Of a stretch of DNA of 64,000 bases, positions 27,936-36,980 are shown piece after piece. The position numbers and the translations under genes are program-made. Below the pieces are notes generated by a model. It saw only the letters and a list, made by a program, of their open reading frames with translations. It was not told where the DNA came from and ran no database searches. This DNA is from Paraburkholderia sp. FT54. Its GTDB lineage: Bacteria; Pseudomonadota; Gammaproteobacteria; Burkholderiales; Burkholderiaceae. The stretch covers positions 558,001-622,000 of the forward strand of contig NZ_CP134196.1 of the NCBI RefSeq assembly GCF_031585635.1, read 5' to 3'. Every line of letters begins with the position of its first letter. Within the stretch, counting starts at the first letter, position 1.

Positions 27936-29927
27936 ATGAGCGCAGGCTTTCAACACCCGTTTCTGGCCACCGCAAGCAGCGTTGGGCGAGGCAAAATCGT
28001 CAGTGCCCAGCAGGCCGTCAGACTGATTCGTCCGGGCAATACGGTGGCAACGGGCGGCTTCGTCGGCATTGGCTTTGCGGAAGAAATCGCCGTCGCACTG
28101 GAACAGCTGTTCCTCGACTCAGCCGCTGGCGATAGCGAGGCGCCTCGAAATCTGACGCTAGTCTACGCGGGCGGTCAGGGCGACGGCGCCCGCAAGGGCC
28201 TGAATCACTTTGCCCACCAAGGTCTGGTCCGGCGGGTCATCGGTGGTCACTGGGGGCTCGTTCCGGGGCTTCAACGCCTGGCCGTCGAAGGCCACATCGA
28301 AGCGTATAACCTTCCCCAAGGCGTCATCTCCCAGCTGTTTCGCGATATCGCGGCGCATCGGCCAGGGCATTTGTCCACGGTCGGACTCGATACGTTCGTC
28401 GATCCGCGCAACGGTGGCGGCAAGCTCAACGCCCGCACAACCGAGGACCTGGTTAGCCTGATATCGGTCAACGGCGCTGACTGCCTGCTGTATAAGACAT
28501 TTCCGGTCGATGTCGCCATTGTGCGCGGCACCACTGCCGATGCAAACGGCAATGTGACCATGGAAAAAGAAGCGCTGACTCTTGAGTCCCTTGCTATTGC
28601 AATGGCCGCACGCAACTCGGGTGGCATCGTGATAGTGCAGGTCGAGCGCATTGCCGAGTCAGGGACATTGAACCCACGTCAGGTGAAAATACCTGGCATT
28701 CTGGTCGATTGCGTTGTGGTCGCAAAACAGGAAAACCACTGGCAAACCTTCGCTGAGCCGTACAGCCCCGGTTTTTCGAGCGAGCTTCGCATGGCGACCG
28801 GTTCGATTCCAAACATGGCGCTGACTGAGCGGAAAGTCATCGCGCGGCGCGCTTCGTTCGAGTTGATGGCCAATAGCGTCGTCAACCTCGGGATCGGCAT
28901 GCCGGAAGGGATTGCCAGCGTCGCGAACGAAGAGAAGGTGTGCGACCTTTTTACCATGACAACCGAGCCGGGCGTCATCGGGGGGATCCCGGCCGGGGGC
29001 TTGAATTTCGGTGCGGCAACCAATACCGACGCCATCATCGACCAGCCCTACCAGTTCGATTTCTATGACGGCGGTGGCCTCGACATTGCATTTCTCGGAC
29101 TCGCGCAAGTCGACCGGGAAGGCAACCTCAACGTGAGCAAGTTCGGGCCAAAGCTTGCGGGTGCAGGTGGATTTATAAACATCTCGCAGGCGGCGAAGAA
29201 GGTCGTGTTTGTCGGAACGTTCAACGCCGGCAAACTGGAAGTCAATATCAAGGATGGGCGCCTGCAAATTCTTCAGGACGGCGTCTGTCAAAAGTTCGTG
29301 GACGCTGTGGAACATCGAACCTTCGGCGGTCGTTACGCCAATGAACGGCAGCAGCCCGTGCTCTACATTACGGAGCGCTGCGTCTTTACCCTGACGCCTG
29401 ACGGACTCGAACTCATCGAAATTGCACCGGGGGTCGACCTGCAGCGAGACATCGTTTCGCAGATGGGGTTCGCTCCCATCATTAAATCGCCGCCGCACCT
29501 GATGGACGCCCGCATTTTCGACAATAAGCCGATGGGTTTGCGAGCAATGCTGTTGAGGCTGACTCTCAGTGAGCGGTTTAGCTACGACGCCGACAAAAAC
29601 ATGTTGTTCATCAACTTCGAAGGGCACAAGGTCACAACTGTTGACGACGTTGAAGCAGTCAGAGCCGAGGTTGACCGGGCCCTGTCCGGCCTCGAGGTCC
29701 GGCCCCACGCAATCGTCAATTACGACAATTTCTCGATAGCGCCCGAAGTCATCGATGCTTATTCTGAAATGGTGACTGGCCTGGTCGCCCGATATTACTC
29801 AGACGTGACGCGTTACACGACAAGCAGCTTCCTTCGAATGAAACTGGGGGACGCGCTGCAACGGCGCAGTGTCGCTACGTACATTTACGAGAGCCCCGAG
29901 GAGGCCTCGTCTCACGAGGCACGTTAG
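27936..29927 (+). CDS. propionate CoA-transferase family protein with extra C-terminal domain
   Basis: A 663-residue family I CoA-transferase in which the alpha and beta halves are fused. The alpha half contains [15 protein letters not shown] and [14 protein letters not shown]; the beta half has [11 protein letters not shown] and the catalytic Glu344 in [15 protein letters not shown]. The enzyme transfers CoA between short-chain acids, matching the upstream AtoE permease. Classical propionate CoA-transferases have about 520 residues; here about 130 more follow ([20 protein letters not shown] and onward, then [12 protein letters not shown]). The ATG at 27936 with GGAG is preferred over upstream in-frame starts. 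Confidence 0.85.
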   Translation: MSAGFQHPFLATASSVGRGKIVSAQQAVRLIRPGNTVATGGFVGIGFAEEIAVALEQLFLDSAAGDSEAPRNLTLVYAGGQGDGARKGLNHFAHQGLVRRVIGGHWGLVPGLQRLAVEGHIEAYNLPQGVISQLFRDIAAHRPGHLSTVGLDTFVDPRNGGGKLNARTTEDLVSLISVNGADCLLYKTFPVDVAIVRGTTADANGNVTMEKEALTLESLAIAMAARNSGGIVIVQVERIAESGTLNPRQVKIPGILVDCVVVAKQENHWQTFAEPYSPGFSSELRMATGSIPNMALTERKVIARRASFELMANSVVNLGIGMPEGIASVANEEKVCDLFTMTTEPGVIGGIPAGGLNFGAATNTDAIIDQPYQFDFYDGGGLDIAFLGLAQVDREGNLNVSKFGPKLAGAGGFINISQAAKKVVFVGTFNAGKLEVNIKDGRLQILQDGVCQKFVDAVEHRTFGGRYANERQQPVLYITERCVFTLTPDGLELIEIAPGVDLQRDIVSQMGFAPIIKSPPHLMDARIFDNKPMGLRAMLLRLTLSERFSYDADKNMLFINFEGHKVTTVDDVEAVRAEVDRALSGLEVRPHAIVNYDNFSIAPEVIDAYSEMVTGLVARYYSDVTRYTTSSFLRMKLGDALQRRSVATYIYESPEEASSHEAR

Positions 29928-30008
29928 CCTTCAGTCCGAACACCCATACCAACGGCTCGGGAACGCCTCTTGCGCGCCACCTGGTTACCTTTTTCAAGGA
30001 GGTGAACC

Positions 30009-30482
30009 ATGGGCTCAATCAACCCGCAAGGTGGCACCCAGGGTGGGGCCAATATTGTAGGTGGCGGTATGGGCGAAGGGCCGGGGCCGGACATCATGGC
30101 CGCGGCAACGCTGGATGGAAATAAGGTGATGTCTTCCGACGGCGAACATGTGGGGAAAATTTCAGACATCATGCTGGACGTCCGGGGCGGACGCATTGCG
30201 TATGCGGTGCTGGCTGAGGGAGGTTTTCTCGGAATGGGGGCCAATCTGCACGCCATCCCATGGAGCGCACTGACACTCGACACCGACGAAAAGTGCTTCT
30301 TCGTCGACATTACCGCGCAGCGCCTCAAGGACGACCCGGGTTTTGACAAGGACCACTGGCCCGTCATGGCGGACACAAAGTGGGGCATGTCGATGCACAC
30401 CTACTACAACCGGGAACCGTACTGGATGGCAACCCACGAAGTGATCGAACGCGACCCGAGCATCAGGCCGAGCGAGCATTAA
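30009..30482 (+). CDS. PRC-barrel domain protein
   Basis: A 157-residue protein. The N-terminal 35 residues are Gly-rich and flexible; from about 38 a PRC-barrel (SSDGEHVGKISDIMLDVRGG, RIAYAVLAEGGFLGMG, AIPWSALTLD) is seen, as in stress-induced photosystem-PRC-like proteins. The last 40 residues (MHTYYNREPYWMATHEVIER) follow the common Burkholderia ending. The ribosome site AAGGAGGTGAACC is an almost perfect anti-SD match, suggesting high expression, and a very strong hairpin follows the gene. Confidence 0.88.
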   Translation: MGSINPQGGTQGGANIVGGGMGEGPGPDIMAAATLDGNKVMSSDGEHVGKISDIMLDVRGGRIAYAVLAEGGFLGMGANLHAIPWSALTLDTDEKCFFVDITAQRLKDDPGFDKDHWPVMADTKWGMSMHTYYNREPYWMATHEVIERDPSIRPSEH

Positions 30483-30531
30483 ATACATAACGGTAAGCCG
30501 CGCCATGCGGACAGCCAGTCTGTCGCTCCGG

Positions 30532-30571
30532 TGCCTACGCCACCGCGATCCGTTGCGGTGGCGTAGGCACA
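30532..30571 (+). terminator. long perfect hairpin after the PRC-barrel gene
   Basis: A 16-base perfect stem (arms begin GTGCCTACGCCACC and end in the reverse complement) around an eight-base loop. The following bases ATTCTTAGC are only moderately T-rich, so it may serve as a bidirectional terminator or an RNA-protecting structure. Confidence 0.6.
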
Positions 30572-30714
30572 TTCTTAGCAACAAGCCGCCCGAATAGCCC
30601 TTGCCCGTCTTCTTCGAGCTTTAAACGGCCGTGAGTCGCACTGGCGAATCCACCGCGGCCCGGTTGACCCAAGCCGATGCTTTGGCGCGCCCACGAGCCG
30701 TGCCGCGCGTAGAT

Positions 30715-32085
30715 TTACGCTTTCGGTTTAATGTTCTGGTTGACCTGGAACAGGTTGTTGGGATCGTACTTCGCCTTGATCGAGGCAAGACGCTTGTAGT
30801 TTTCACCGTAACTTAGTTCGACGCGGTTCGCGGCCTCGTCGGCGTCCAGGAAGTTGACGTAGGCGCCTTCCAGATTGAACGGGTGGACGGCCTCCCAGTA
30901 GGCACGGCCCCAGGACTTAAGCGCCTCGGCGTCCTTTGGATCGGGGCTGATCGCGGCAATCACCATCGAAAAAGACGCGTCCCGCGCGCTCCACGGCGTG
31001 GCGTCCTTGGAGACCCGTCGAACGGCGCCGTCAATGGGGTAAAGGTGCATCAGGCAGAAAGGGGTCGGCGCCTTGAGCGCGTTAGCGATGTGCACCTCAA
31101 TCGCCTCGTCAGGCAGCGCCTTGACGAAGTCGCCCTTCCAGTACCACTGCAAGCCTTTAGGGAAGAACGGGTCGAACAGACTGTTGATGGCGGTCCATGG
31201 CATCTCGCCCATCCAGTTGAACAGTGGGGCGGGCAGTTTCTCGAGCAGCGAGGCCATGAGCTTCTGCCCCTCTGCGATCGGCCCATTAAAAGCACCGATC
31301 AGAGCGCAGGCGCGTTTGTTCCAGTGCTCCTTAGGGAAGGGATCGGTCGGAGGGACGGTTTTGAGGCCGACAAACAGGCCAAGCTCTTCGGGGGCGTCCG
31401 GGATGAAATCGCGGTACGTCGCCATGATCTGCCTGGCGTCCTTGGCGTCCCAGAAGATCGGACCAGCGAACACCATTTTGGCTTGGTGGGCCTGGAACAG
31501 AAAGCTCGTGACCACGCCGAAGTTACCGCCGCCACCGCGTACCGCCCAGAAGAGGTCAACGTTATTGTCCTTGCTGGCGGTGACGAAAGAGCCGTCGGCC
31601 AGCACGACATCCACCTCGAGCAGATTGTCGACCGTGAGGCCGTGCTTGCGCGTGAGATAGCCGGTTCCTCCGCCCAAGGTCAGACCTGCGACGCCCGTGC
31701 TGCCGACGATGCCGAGCGGCACGGCCAGGCCAAAGGCGTGGGTTGCGTGATCGAGATCCGCTGCAGTGCAGCCTGGATCGACACGCACGGTGCGGCTCGC
31801 GGGATCGACGCGCACGCTGCGCATCTGCGACAGGTCGATGACCAGCCCACCGTCGCAACTGCCCAAACCGGGGCCGTTGTGTCCGCCTCCGCGGATTGCG
31901 ACAAGCAGCTTGTTCTCCCGCGCGTAATTGACCGCCGCTATGACGTCGGCGGCGTCGGTGCAACGGGCGATCGCCTTGGGCCGCTTATCGATCATCCCGT
32001 TGTATAGCGCTCGCGCCTCGTCGTAGTCCTTGTCTGACGGATCGATCACCCTTCCGCGAAATTCTTGAATCGCAAACTCGCCCAT
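30715..32085 (-). CDS. FAD-linked oxidase (BBE-like, PCMH-type)
   Basis: A 456-residue oxidoreductase. The FAD-binding domain holds RGGGHNGPGLGSCDGG, with His69 as the likely 8-alpha covalent FAD ligand, and GLTLGGGTGYLTRKHGLTVDN; the second (Cys) link of bicovalent enzymes is missing because the G-x-C position reads LGIVG. The C-terminal BBE motif YGENYKRLASIKAKYDPNNLF is intact. Related enzymes oxidise sugars, berberine-type alkaloids or phenolics. The start at 32085 has AAAGGAGG. It is divergent from the MarR-GNAT regulator, which may control it. Confidence 0.88.
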   Translation of the reverse strand: MGEFAIQEFRGRVIDPSDKDYDEARALYNGMIDKRPKAIARCTDAADVIAAVNYARENKLLVAIRGGGHNGPGLGSCDGGLVIDLSQMRSVRVDPASRTVRVDPGCTAADLDHATHAFGLAVPLGIVGSTGVAGLTLGGGTGYLTRKHGLTVDNLLEVDVVLADGSFVTASKDNNVDLFWAVRGGGGNFGVVTSFLFQAHQAKMVFAGPIFWDAKDARQIMATYRDFIPDAPEELGLFVGLKTVPPTDPFPKEHWNKRACALIGAFNGPIAEGQKLMASLLEKLPAPLFNWMGEMPWTAINSLFDPFFPKGLQWYWKGDFVKALPDEAIEVHIANALKAPTPFCLMHLYPIDGAVRRVSKDATPWSARDASFSMVIAAISPDPKDAEALKSWGRAYWEAVHPFNLEGAYVNFLDADEAANRVELSYGENYKRLASIKAKYDPNNLFQVNQNIKPKA

Positions 32086-32454
32086 GACGCTGCCTCCTTT
32101 AAGTGTAAATCCATCGCGCGCACACGCGATGAGATGCCGTCCCAGAAGCCTCGCGCCGAACAGTCGACAAGAACGATATCGGGCGCGCGGGATCAATCGG
32201 CACTTACGCACCTATCTGATAGCCGTGCGCGAGCCTTAGCCTTGTAACCCACTTGATGAAAAGCATAGTGCTCCGACGCAATTGCCGAAAGGAACTTCCG
32301 ATTGACGGCACTGACAGCAAGACGAGCGAGCAACGAGTCGAATGAAACCCGACCAGTCCTCGGCCGCTCTTTGCGACAAGAGAAAAAAAGGGGCGCGGCC
32401 AATGGGCGGCTTGCGATGTTGACCGATTTTATATCTCTGACTATAGTCAGAGAT
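32086..32454. other. 369-base divergent promoter region
   Basis: Lies between the FAD oxidase and the MarR-GNAT gene and holds the promoter and palindrome listed separately. The upstream in-frame extension of the regulator (32302-32454) has no ribosome site and is not counted as coding. Confidence 0.55.
32419..32447 (+). promoter_or_regulatory. sigma70 promoter of the MarR-GNAT gene, probably leaderless
   Basis: TTGACC (32419-32424), 17-base spacer, TATAGT (32442-32447). The expected start of transcription, about seven bases on, falls on the ATG at 32455. Confidence 0.6.
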
Positions 32455-32456
32455 AT
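32431..32456. repeat. 26-bp perfect palindrome, candidate MarR operator
   Basis: Centre ...GACTA-TAGTC...; each arm is 13 bases, starting ATATCTCTGACTA and followed by its exact reverse complement. It covers the -10 box and the first bases of the start codon. A bound dimer would block both polymerase and any start at 32455. Confidence 0.75.
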
Positions 32457-33339
32457 GAGCGCATCCGACATTCTCCAGATCCGCAGCTTTAACCGCATAG
32501 TCGCCGAAAGCATTGGCGCTATCGATGACCATTTCCTCGGACGGGGCCGCCCGATGGGCGAATCACGCCTGCTATGGGAGATCGGTGTCGAAGGTGCGGA
32601 TATTCGTACTCTTCGCGCGCGGCTGAATCTTGATTCAGGCTATGTCAGCCGTACGTTGGCATCTCTTGAACGGCAAAAACTTGTCGCTGTCCTCGCTCAT
32701 TCGGGCGACCGCCGGGTACGCCGGGCTTGCCTGACTCAGGAGGGCCTCGTGGAAAGGGCTGAACTCGAACGGCTCTCCGACGCGGTCGCTTTACGCGTGC
32801 TCGAACCGCTCGGCGCTGAGCAGCGTCGGAGACTGGTTGCAGCCATGTCTGAGGTTCAGCGTTTGCTGCAGGCATCGCTCGTGCATTTTGCGCTTGAGGA
32901 ACCGGATAGCGATGACGTGCGGTGGTGCTTTGAACAGTATTTTGGCGAACTCGATGAGCGCTTTGACGCGGGATTCGACCCGTCCATGAGCCTGTCGGCG
33001 GATGCCCATGAACTGACGGCGCCGGAAGGCGCGTTGATCGTCGCGAGACTTCATGGAAGCCCGATCGGCTGCGTCGCGCTGAAGTTTCACAAGAAGTCCC
33101 CGGCCGAACTCAAAAGAATGTGGGTGAGCCCTTCCGTTCGCGGTATGGGTGTAGGCCGCCGGTTGATTGCCGAGGCGGAGAAGCGTGCCCGGCAGGCCAA
33201 AGTGCGCATTATTCGCCTGGAGACAAACCGAACTCTAGGCGAGGCGATTTCGCTATACCGGCAATCTGGATACGTCGAAGTCGATGCATTCAGCGCGGAA
33301 CCGTATGCCCATCACTGGTTTGAAAAGCGACTGGTCTGA
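32455..33339 (+). CDS. MarR-GNAT fusion regulator/acetyltransferase
   Basis: A 294-residue protein. Residues 1-140 form a MarR winged helix (LLWEIGVEGADIRTLRARLN, SGYVSRTLASLERQKLV); residues about 150-290 form a GNAT N-acetyltransferase fold with the acetyl-CoA loop RMWVSPSVRGMGVGRRLIAE. Such fusions are common in actinobacteria and betaproteobacteria. The start codon lies inside the operator palindrome, suggesting autorepression. No ribosome site is visible before it. The function of the GNAT half is not known. Confidence 0.88.
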   Translation: MSASDILQIRSFNRIVAESIGAIDDHFLGRGRPMGESRLLWEIGVEGADIRTLRARLNLDSGYVSRTLASLERQKLVAVLAHSGDRRVRRACLTQEGLVERAELERLSDAVALRVLEPLGAEQRRRLVAAMSEVQRLLQASLVHFALEEPDSDDVRWCFEQYFGELDERFDAGFDPSMSLSADAHELTAPEGALIVARLHGSPIGCVALKFHKKSPAELKRMWVSPSVRGMGVGRRLIAEAEKRARQAKVRIIRLETNRTLGEAISLYRQSGYVEVDAFSAEPYAHHWFEKRLV

Positions 33340-33464
33340 ACGGTCGTAGCGCTTTGCTCTGCGGACTTTCGACTGTGGCCGATGATCATCTCATGCGGGG
33401 CGAGATGGCATGGGCACCGCCTTCCCGCCGGTCGGCAGCGGCCCAGTCGTACGGTCAGGCTACC

Positions 33465-34223
33465 TCAATCGATCTTTGCGCGTCCCGATGTGCGGGGGCG
33501 GTTACCGGACTTACCCGAGCGTGGTTCGGTCTTGTCCGAATGTTGCGTCACCGGTTGTTTGCTGAAGACGAGTGCCTCGACCATCTGCCAATACGCCTCA
33601 ACGACGGCGGGATCGGACGCGGAAACATTGCTGGTCGCGAGCATTTCCGGGCCAAATCCTGACAGCGTCGATGTCAGGCTGATCATCAGATAGTGCAAGA
33701 GGATCGGTTCGACTCGTGGCAGAGTCTGTTCGTCCTGCGCCGCACGAATCTGCGGAATGAGCCAGTTGATCAGTGGCTTGAGTATCGTATCCGCGAGCCA
33801 CTGCAAGCGGGGACTGTATACGAGGAACTCCTGAAGCATGAAGCGATGGAACTGTGGGAAATCCACCGTGAACCGGAACAAAGCTCGATACACAAGTTTC
33901 ACCCGGTCCGTCGCCAGGTCAGGCGGAGTATCGGTCAGATAGGCGTCCCACTCGTTGCGGATGCGTTCGAACACATACTGCGCTACCGCGTGCCAGAGAT
34001 CGTCCTTGGATCGGTAATGGTATGTGATCAGCGGATGTTGCAATCCGATGCGATCCGCAATGCTGCGAATACTCGCAGCCTCAAAGCCCTTTGTGGCGAA
34101 TTCGGCAAGTGCCGCGTTCAGGATCGCGGAGCGGGTTTCCTGCGCCCGCTGCTGCTCTGCGCGCCTGAGTTCGGTTGGCCTGCTTTTGTTGCTAACGCTC
34201 TTGGTACCTGTGCTATCCGCCAT
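33465..34223 (-). CDS. TetR-family regulator (paralog 1)
   Basis: A 252-residue TetR protein. The helix-turn-helix is at about residues 35-75 (ILNAALAEFATKGFEAASIR, then DRIGLQHPLITYHYRSKDDL) and the ligand domain follows with FRFTVDFPQFHRFMLQEF. It is very similar to the second TetR gene at 45016, including the recognition helix (only Leu/Met, Tyr/Phe and the end of the helix differ), so both probably bind the same operator. It carries about 20 extra basic C-terminal residues. It faces away from the enoyl-CoA hydratase gene at 34596; a shared operator site lies between. Confidence 0.9.
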   Translation of the reverse strand: MADSTGTKSVSNKSRPTELRRAEQQRAQETRSAILNAALAEFATKGFEAASIRSIADRIGLQHPLITYHYRSKDDLWHAVAQYVFERIRNEWDAYLTDTPPDLATDRVKLVYRALFRFTVDFPQFHRFMLQEFLVYSPRLQWLADTILKPLINWLIPQIRAAQDEQTLPRVEPILLHYLMISLTSTLSGFGPEMLATSNVSASDPAVVEAYWQMVEALVFSKQPVTQHSDKTEPRSGKSGNRPRTSGRAKID

Positions 34224-34595
34224 TTCGTTTCTCGATTGGGAATGTCGTTGCTTCCGTGCTCTCGTGCCCTCCGCTTTCTGGCAGGCCGCCAGCATATGAG
34301 GGTGGCCGCATGCGCGAGCGTCCGGGAAGACAGGATTCGCAAAGGTATCACACCCTCGACACGCACCTTGACCGCCAACTGACCTCGTTGTGCACAGTCG
34401 ATCCAGCATTTCGTCAGATAAAAGTGAAGCCGCCCATGACACATGCCCGGGCGACCCGCGGTCCCATTGTGTCTAGTGTCCTTTTAAATTAACACATCGT
34501 AAAGTATAATAAAAATAAGCTGGCAGGTCCATACATTCCACCGCCGACGGCGGAACGGCATCCAATGACAGATTTGATTCACGGATCAAGGACAG
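34224..34595. other. 372-base divergent promoter region
   Basis: Between TetR paralog 1 and the first hydratase. It is AT-rich near 34480-34520 and holds a perfect TATAAT box (34505-34510) overlapped by the operator listed at 34490. No other gene is seen. Confidence 0.6.
34490..34511 (+). promoter_or_regulatory. operator site 1 of the island, over a TATAAT box
   Basis: Aligns with the other three sites through ATCGTAAAGTATA (right arm strong, left arm weak). It overlaps the TATAAT at 34505-34510, 100 bases before the hydratase start. Confidence 0.55.
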
Positions 34596-35384
34596 ATGGA
34601 AAGCAAAATTACGCTGACGTCGAGCGACGACATCGCCTTCGTGACGCTGGTGGACGAAGCACGCGCGAACTCGATCGACACGGTGTTCTGCAATGAACTG
34701 CTGGGCGCCGTCCATGATATTGAAGAGTCGTCGAAGTATCGCGTCGTGATACTTCAAGCCAGAGGGAAGATATTTTCCGCCGGCGGGGATCTTCGGCAGA
34801 TTTCCGACGGACTGAAGAGATCCGATTCCTTCCTTGACTCGCTAATTAGCGCACTGAACGCCACCATCGTGGCGATGCGGCGCTTGCCGATACCCGTGAT
34901 TGCGTGCGTTCAAGGGGCGGCAGCCGGCGCAGGCTTTTCGCTGGCAATGGCGTGCGATCTCGTGGTGGCGTCGAACGCTGCCCGTTTTGTCGTCGGCTAC
35001 GCCAAGCTGGGGACGTCTAGCGATGGCGGTTTATCTTTTCACCTGGCGCGTCGACTGGGGTCCGCGAGGGCGTTGGAGATTTTGTTGACGCGGAATTTGC
35101 TGAGTGCGGACGAGGCCAGACAGTTAGGGCTCGTTCAAAGTGTTGTCGATCCAGCTTCCTTGCAGGACGCCAGCCTGGCGCTCGCGCGAAAACTCATGGA
35201 CGTACCCGCGGCAGCGGTCAGAGAAATGAAATCGCTCGTCGGAATGGCGGCCGAGGATCACCTTGAACGCCATCTCGAAGAGGAAAAACGCGCGTTCCTG
35301 CGATGCGCGTCGACGGACGCGTTTGCCCAACGAGTCGCGCAATTCGTCACGAACTCTGACTCGCCCAGAAGCACATCGACCTGA
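34596..35384 (+). CDS. enoyl-CoA hydratase/isomerase family protein 1
   Basis: A 262-residue crotonase-fold protein. The oxyanion-hole sequence VQGAAAGAGFSLAMACDLV is intact. Where hydratases carry the first catalytic Glu (P-x-(E/D)-G-G) it has SSDGGLSF, with Asp in place of Glu, as in PaaG-type isomerases. It is the first gene of the catabolic island and would act on a CoA thioester made by the ligase at 41325. Reaction uncertain: hydration, isomerisation or C-C cleavage. Confidence 0.87.
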   Translation: MESKITLTSSDDIAFVTLVDEARANSIDTVFCNELLGAVHDIEESSKYRVVILQARGKIFSAGGDLRQISDGLKRSDSFLDSLISALNATIVAMRRLPIPVIACVQGAAAGAGFSLAMACDLVVASNAARFVVGYAKLGTSSDGGLSFHLARRLGSARALEILLTRNLLSADEARQLGLVQSVVDPASLQDASLALARKLMDVPAAAVREMKSLVGMAAEDHLERHLEEEKRAFLRCASTDAFAQRVAQFVTNSDSPRSTST

Positions 35385-35794
35385 TGTCGTAAATCTGGTC
35401 TCACGGAAGGGCTGCAAAAATCCTGAATTGATGACGCCTTTCATCTGACGCCGGTTCACCGGCGTTGACGTCGCGCACACTGCAAGTGCGAGGTCAGTTG
35501 ACCTTCCGTCATTTCGCTGCATCCACATCTCCTTTCTCAATCGGCGTTCTCGCCCAGTCGCCCCGCGCGACGTCACGATCGATTCCCGATCTGATGGGCT
35601 GCCAGATTCACCTTCCCTTTTAAGCCATTGCGGGTGTCGAACGCCCGTCCCAATTCAATCGTCAGGCGAGACATACCTGGGGATTCTCCTATCCAAATTA
35701 AACTGTACGACCGGAAAATTTAGACATATCCTTCTTTCACAAACTCTGATGTACCGGTTGGTAGCGAATTCAAAAATGACAGAGGAGGTTGGAG
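35385..35794. other. 410-base intergenic region with operator site 2
   Basis: The site at 35704-35725 is listed separately. A 33-codon minus-strand ORF with a fair ribosome site (35573-35674) is noted but has no recognisable family. The region is otherwise empty. Confidence 0.5.
35704..35725 (+). promoter_or_regulatory. operator site 2 of the island, upstream of porin
   Basis: TGTACGACCGGAAAATTTAG aligns to the sites at 38497 and 49202 in 14-16 of 22 positions. It lies 91 bases before the porin start. Confidence 0.55.
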
Positions 35795-36895
35795 ATGAAG
35801 AGACTGTCCTGGGCAGCGGCGCTTTTGTGCGTCATGCCTGCCATGGTGTACGCGCAAAGCTCCGTAACGCTTTACGGTCTGCTGGATGAGGGCTTGACCT
35901 ACACGAGCAATCAGAACGGACACTCTGCCTGGTTGCTTCAGAGTGGAGGTGGATCACTGTCCAGATGGGGGCTGCGCGGTGCCGAAGACCTGGGTGGAGG
36001 TTACAAGGCGGTCTTCACATTGGAAAACGGCTTTGACCCATCTAGCGGAAACCTCTCGAATAATGGGCGTCTGTTCGGAAGACAGGCGTACGTCGGCGTT
36101 TCAAGCCCATACGGAACGATCACGCTCGGTCGTCAGTATGAGGAAGTGGCTGAAATGCTCTCCACCGTCGCTGCCGGGTTGAACTGGGCGGTCTACTTCG
36201 CTCATGCTGGTGACGTCGACAACGCTGGCGGCAGCATACGGATTAACAATTCGGTTAAATATGCCAGTCCGAAAATAGCGGGGTTCACATTTGGCGCGCT
36301 CTATAGTTTTGGTGGACAGCCAGGACAATTCTCCACGAATAGCGTGACATCGGTGGGATTGAGCTATACGGGAATAAGCCTTCCACTGTATGTTGCGGCT
36401 GCCTATACGGTCATCAAGAATCCGTATGCCGCCGCCTTCGATAGCGTCGCACCGCGAAACATCATTTACGCGCCGTACGTGCAGAACGCCGAAAGCGAAA
36501 CCATCGCAGGGATAGGGGCATCGTACAAGATCGGTAGCGCTTCAGTTGCCTTCGAGTACACGACGACGCGATTCAAAAAAGGCTTCCTCGGCTCTGACGT
36601 CCGGTTAGACAACTACGAGGCAAACGTCGGTTATTTCATTACGCCTTTTCTCTTCGCGGGTGCGGCGTACATCTACACGCACGGCAAAGTGGATGCGACT
36701 TCCGCGACGCCCATCTATCGGGCAATCGATCTTTACACCAACTATTTCCTCTCGAAGCGGACGGACGTCTACTTTGCGGCCGAACTGCTTAAAGCGGGCG
36801 GTTCGGCGACTCAGGCGCAGATCACGTTGATTCCTTCGCCGTCGAGCGGACAAACTCAGGGCCTGCTACGAGTTGGAATTCGTCACCGGTTTTAA
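35795..36895 (+). CDS. outer-membrane porin of the catabolic island
   Basis: A 366-residue porin. The signal peptide (1-20, cleaved after VYA) precedes QSSVTLYGLLDEGL; FGRQAYVGVSSPYGT and the terminal GIRHRF (aromatic last residue) are family landmarks. The ATG at 35795 has AGAGGAGG 10 bases upstream; TTG at 35789 is not needed. It has an operator site in its promoter, so the island probably induces its own outer-membrane channel. Confidence 0.92.
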   Translation: MKRLSWAAALLCVMPAMVYAQSSVTLYGLLDEGLTYTSNQNGHSAWLLQSGGGSLSRWGLRGAEDLGGGYKAVFTLENGFDPSSGNLSNNGRLFGRQAYVGVSSPYGTITLGRQYEEVAEMLSTVAAGLNWAVYFAHAGDVDNAGGSIRINNSVKYASPKIAGFTFGALYSFGGQPGQFSTNSVTSVGLSYTGISLPLYVAAAYTVIKNPYAAAFDSVAPRNIIYAPYVQNAESETIAGIGASYKIGSASVAFEYTTTRFKKGFLGSDVRLDNYEANVGYFITPFLFAGAAYIYTHGKVDATSATPIYRAIDLYTNYFLSKRTDVYFAAELLKAGGSATQAQITLIPSPSSGQTQGLLRVGIRHRF

Positions 36896-36980
36896 CGAAC
36901 ACGTGATGTCGATGCCGTCGAGAGACGGGTGAAACCAAATTGATACTGGACCTTGGCGGTCGATCATCAAGGAAAATGCC

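Noticed and set aside
35573..35674. 33-codon minus-strand ORF with a fair ribosome site (MSRLTIELGRAFDTRNGLKG...)
   Set aside because: Too short and without a recognisable family; possibly a remnant, but support is insufficient.
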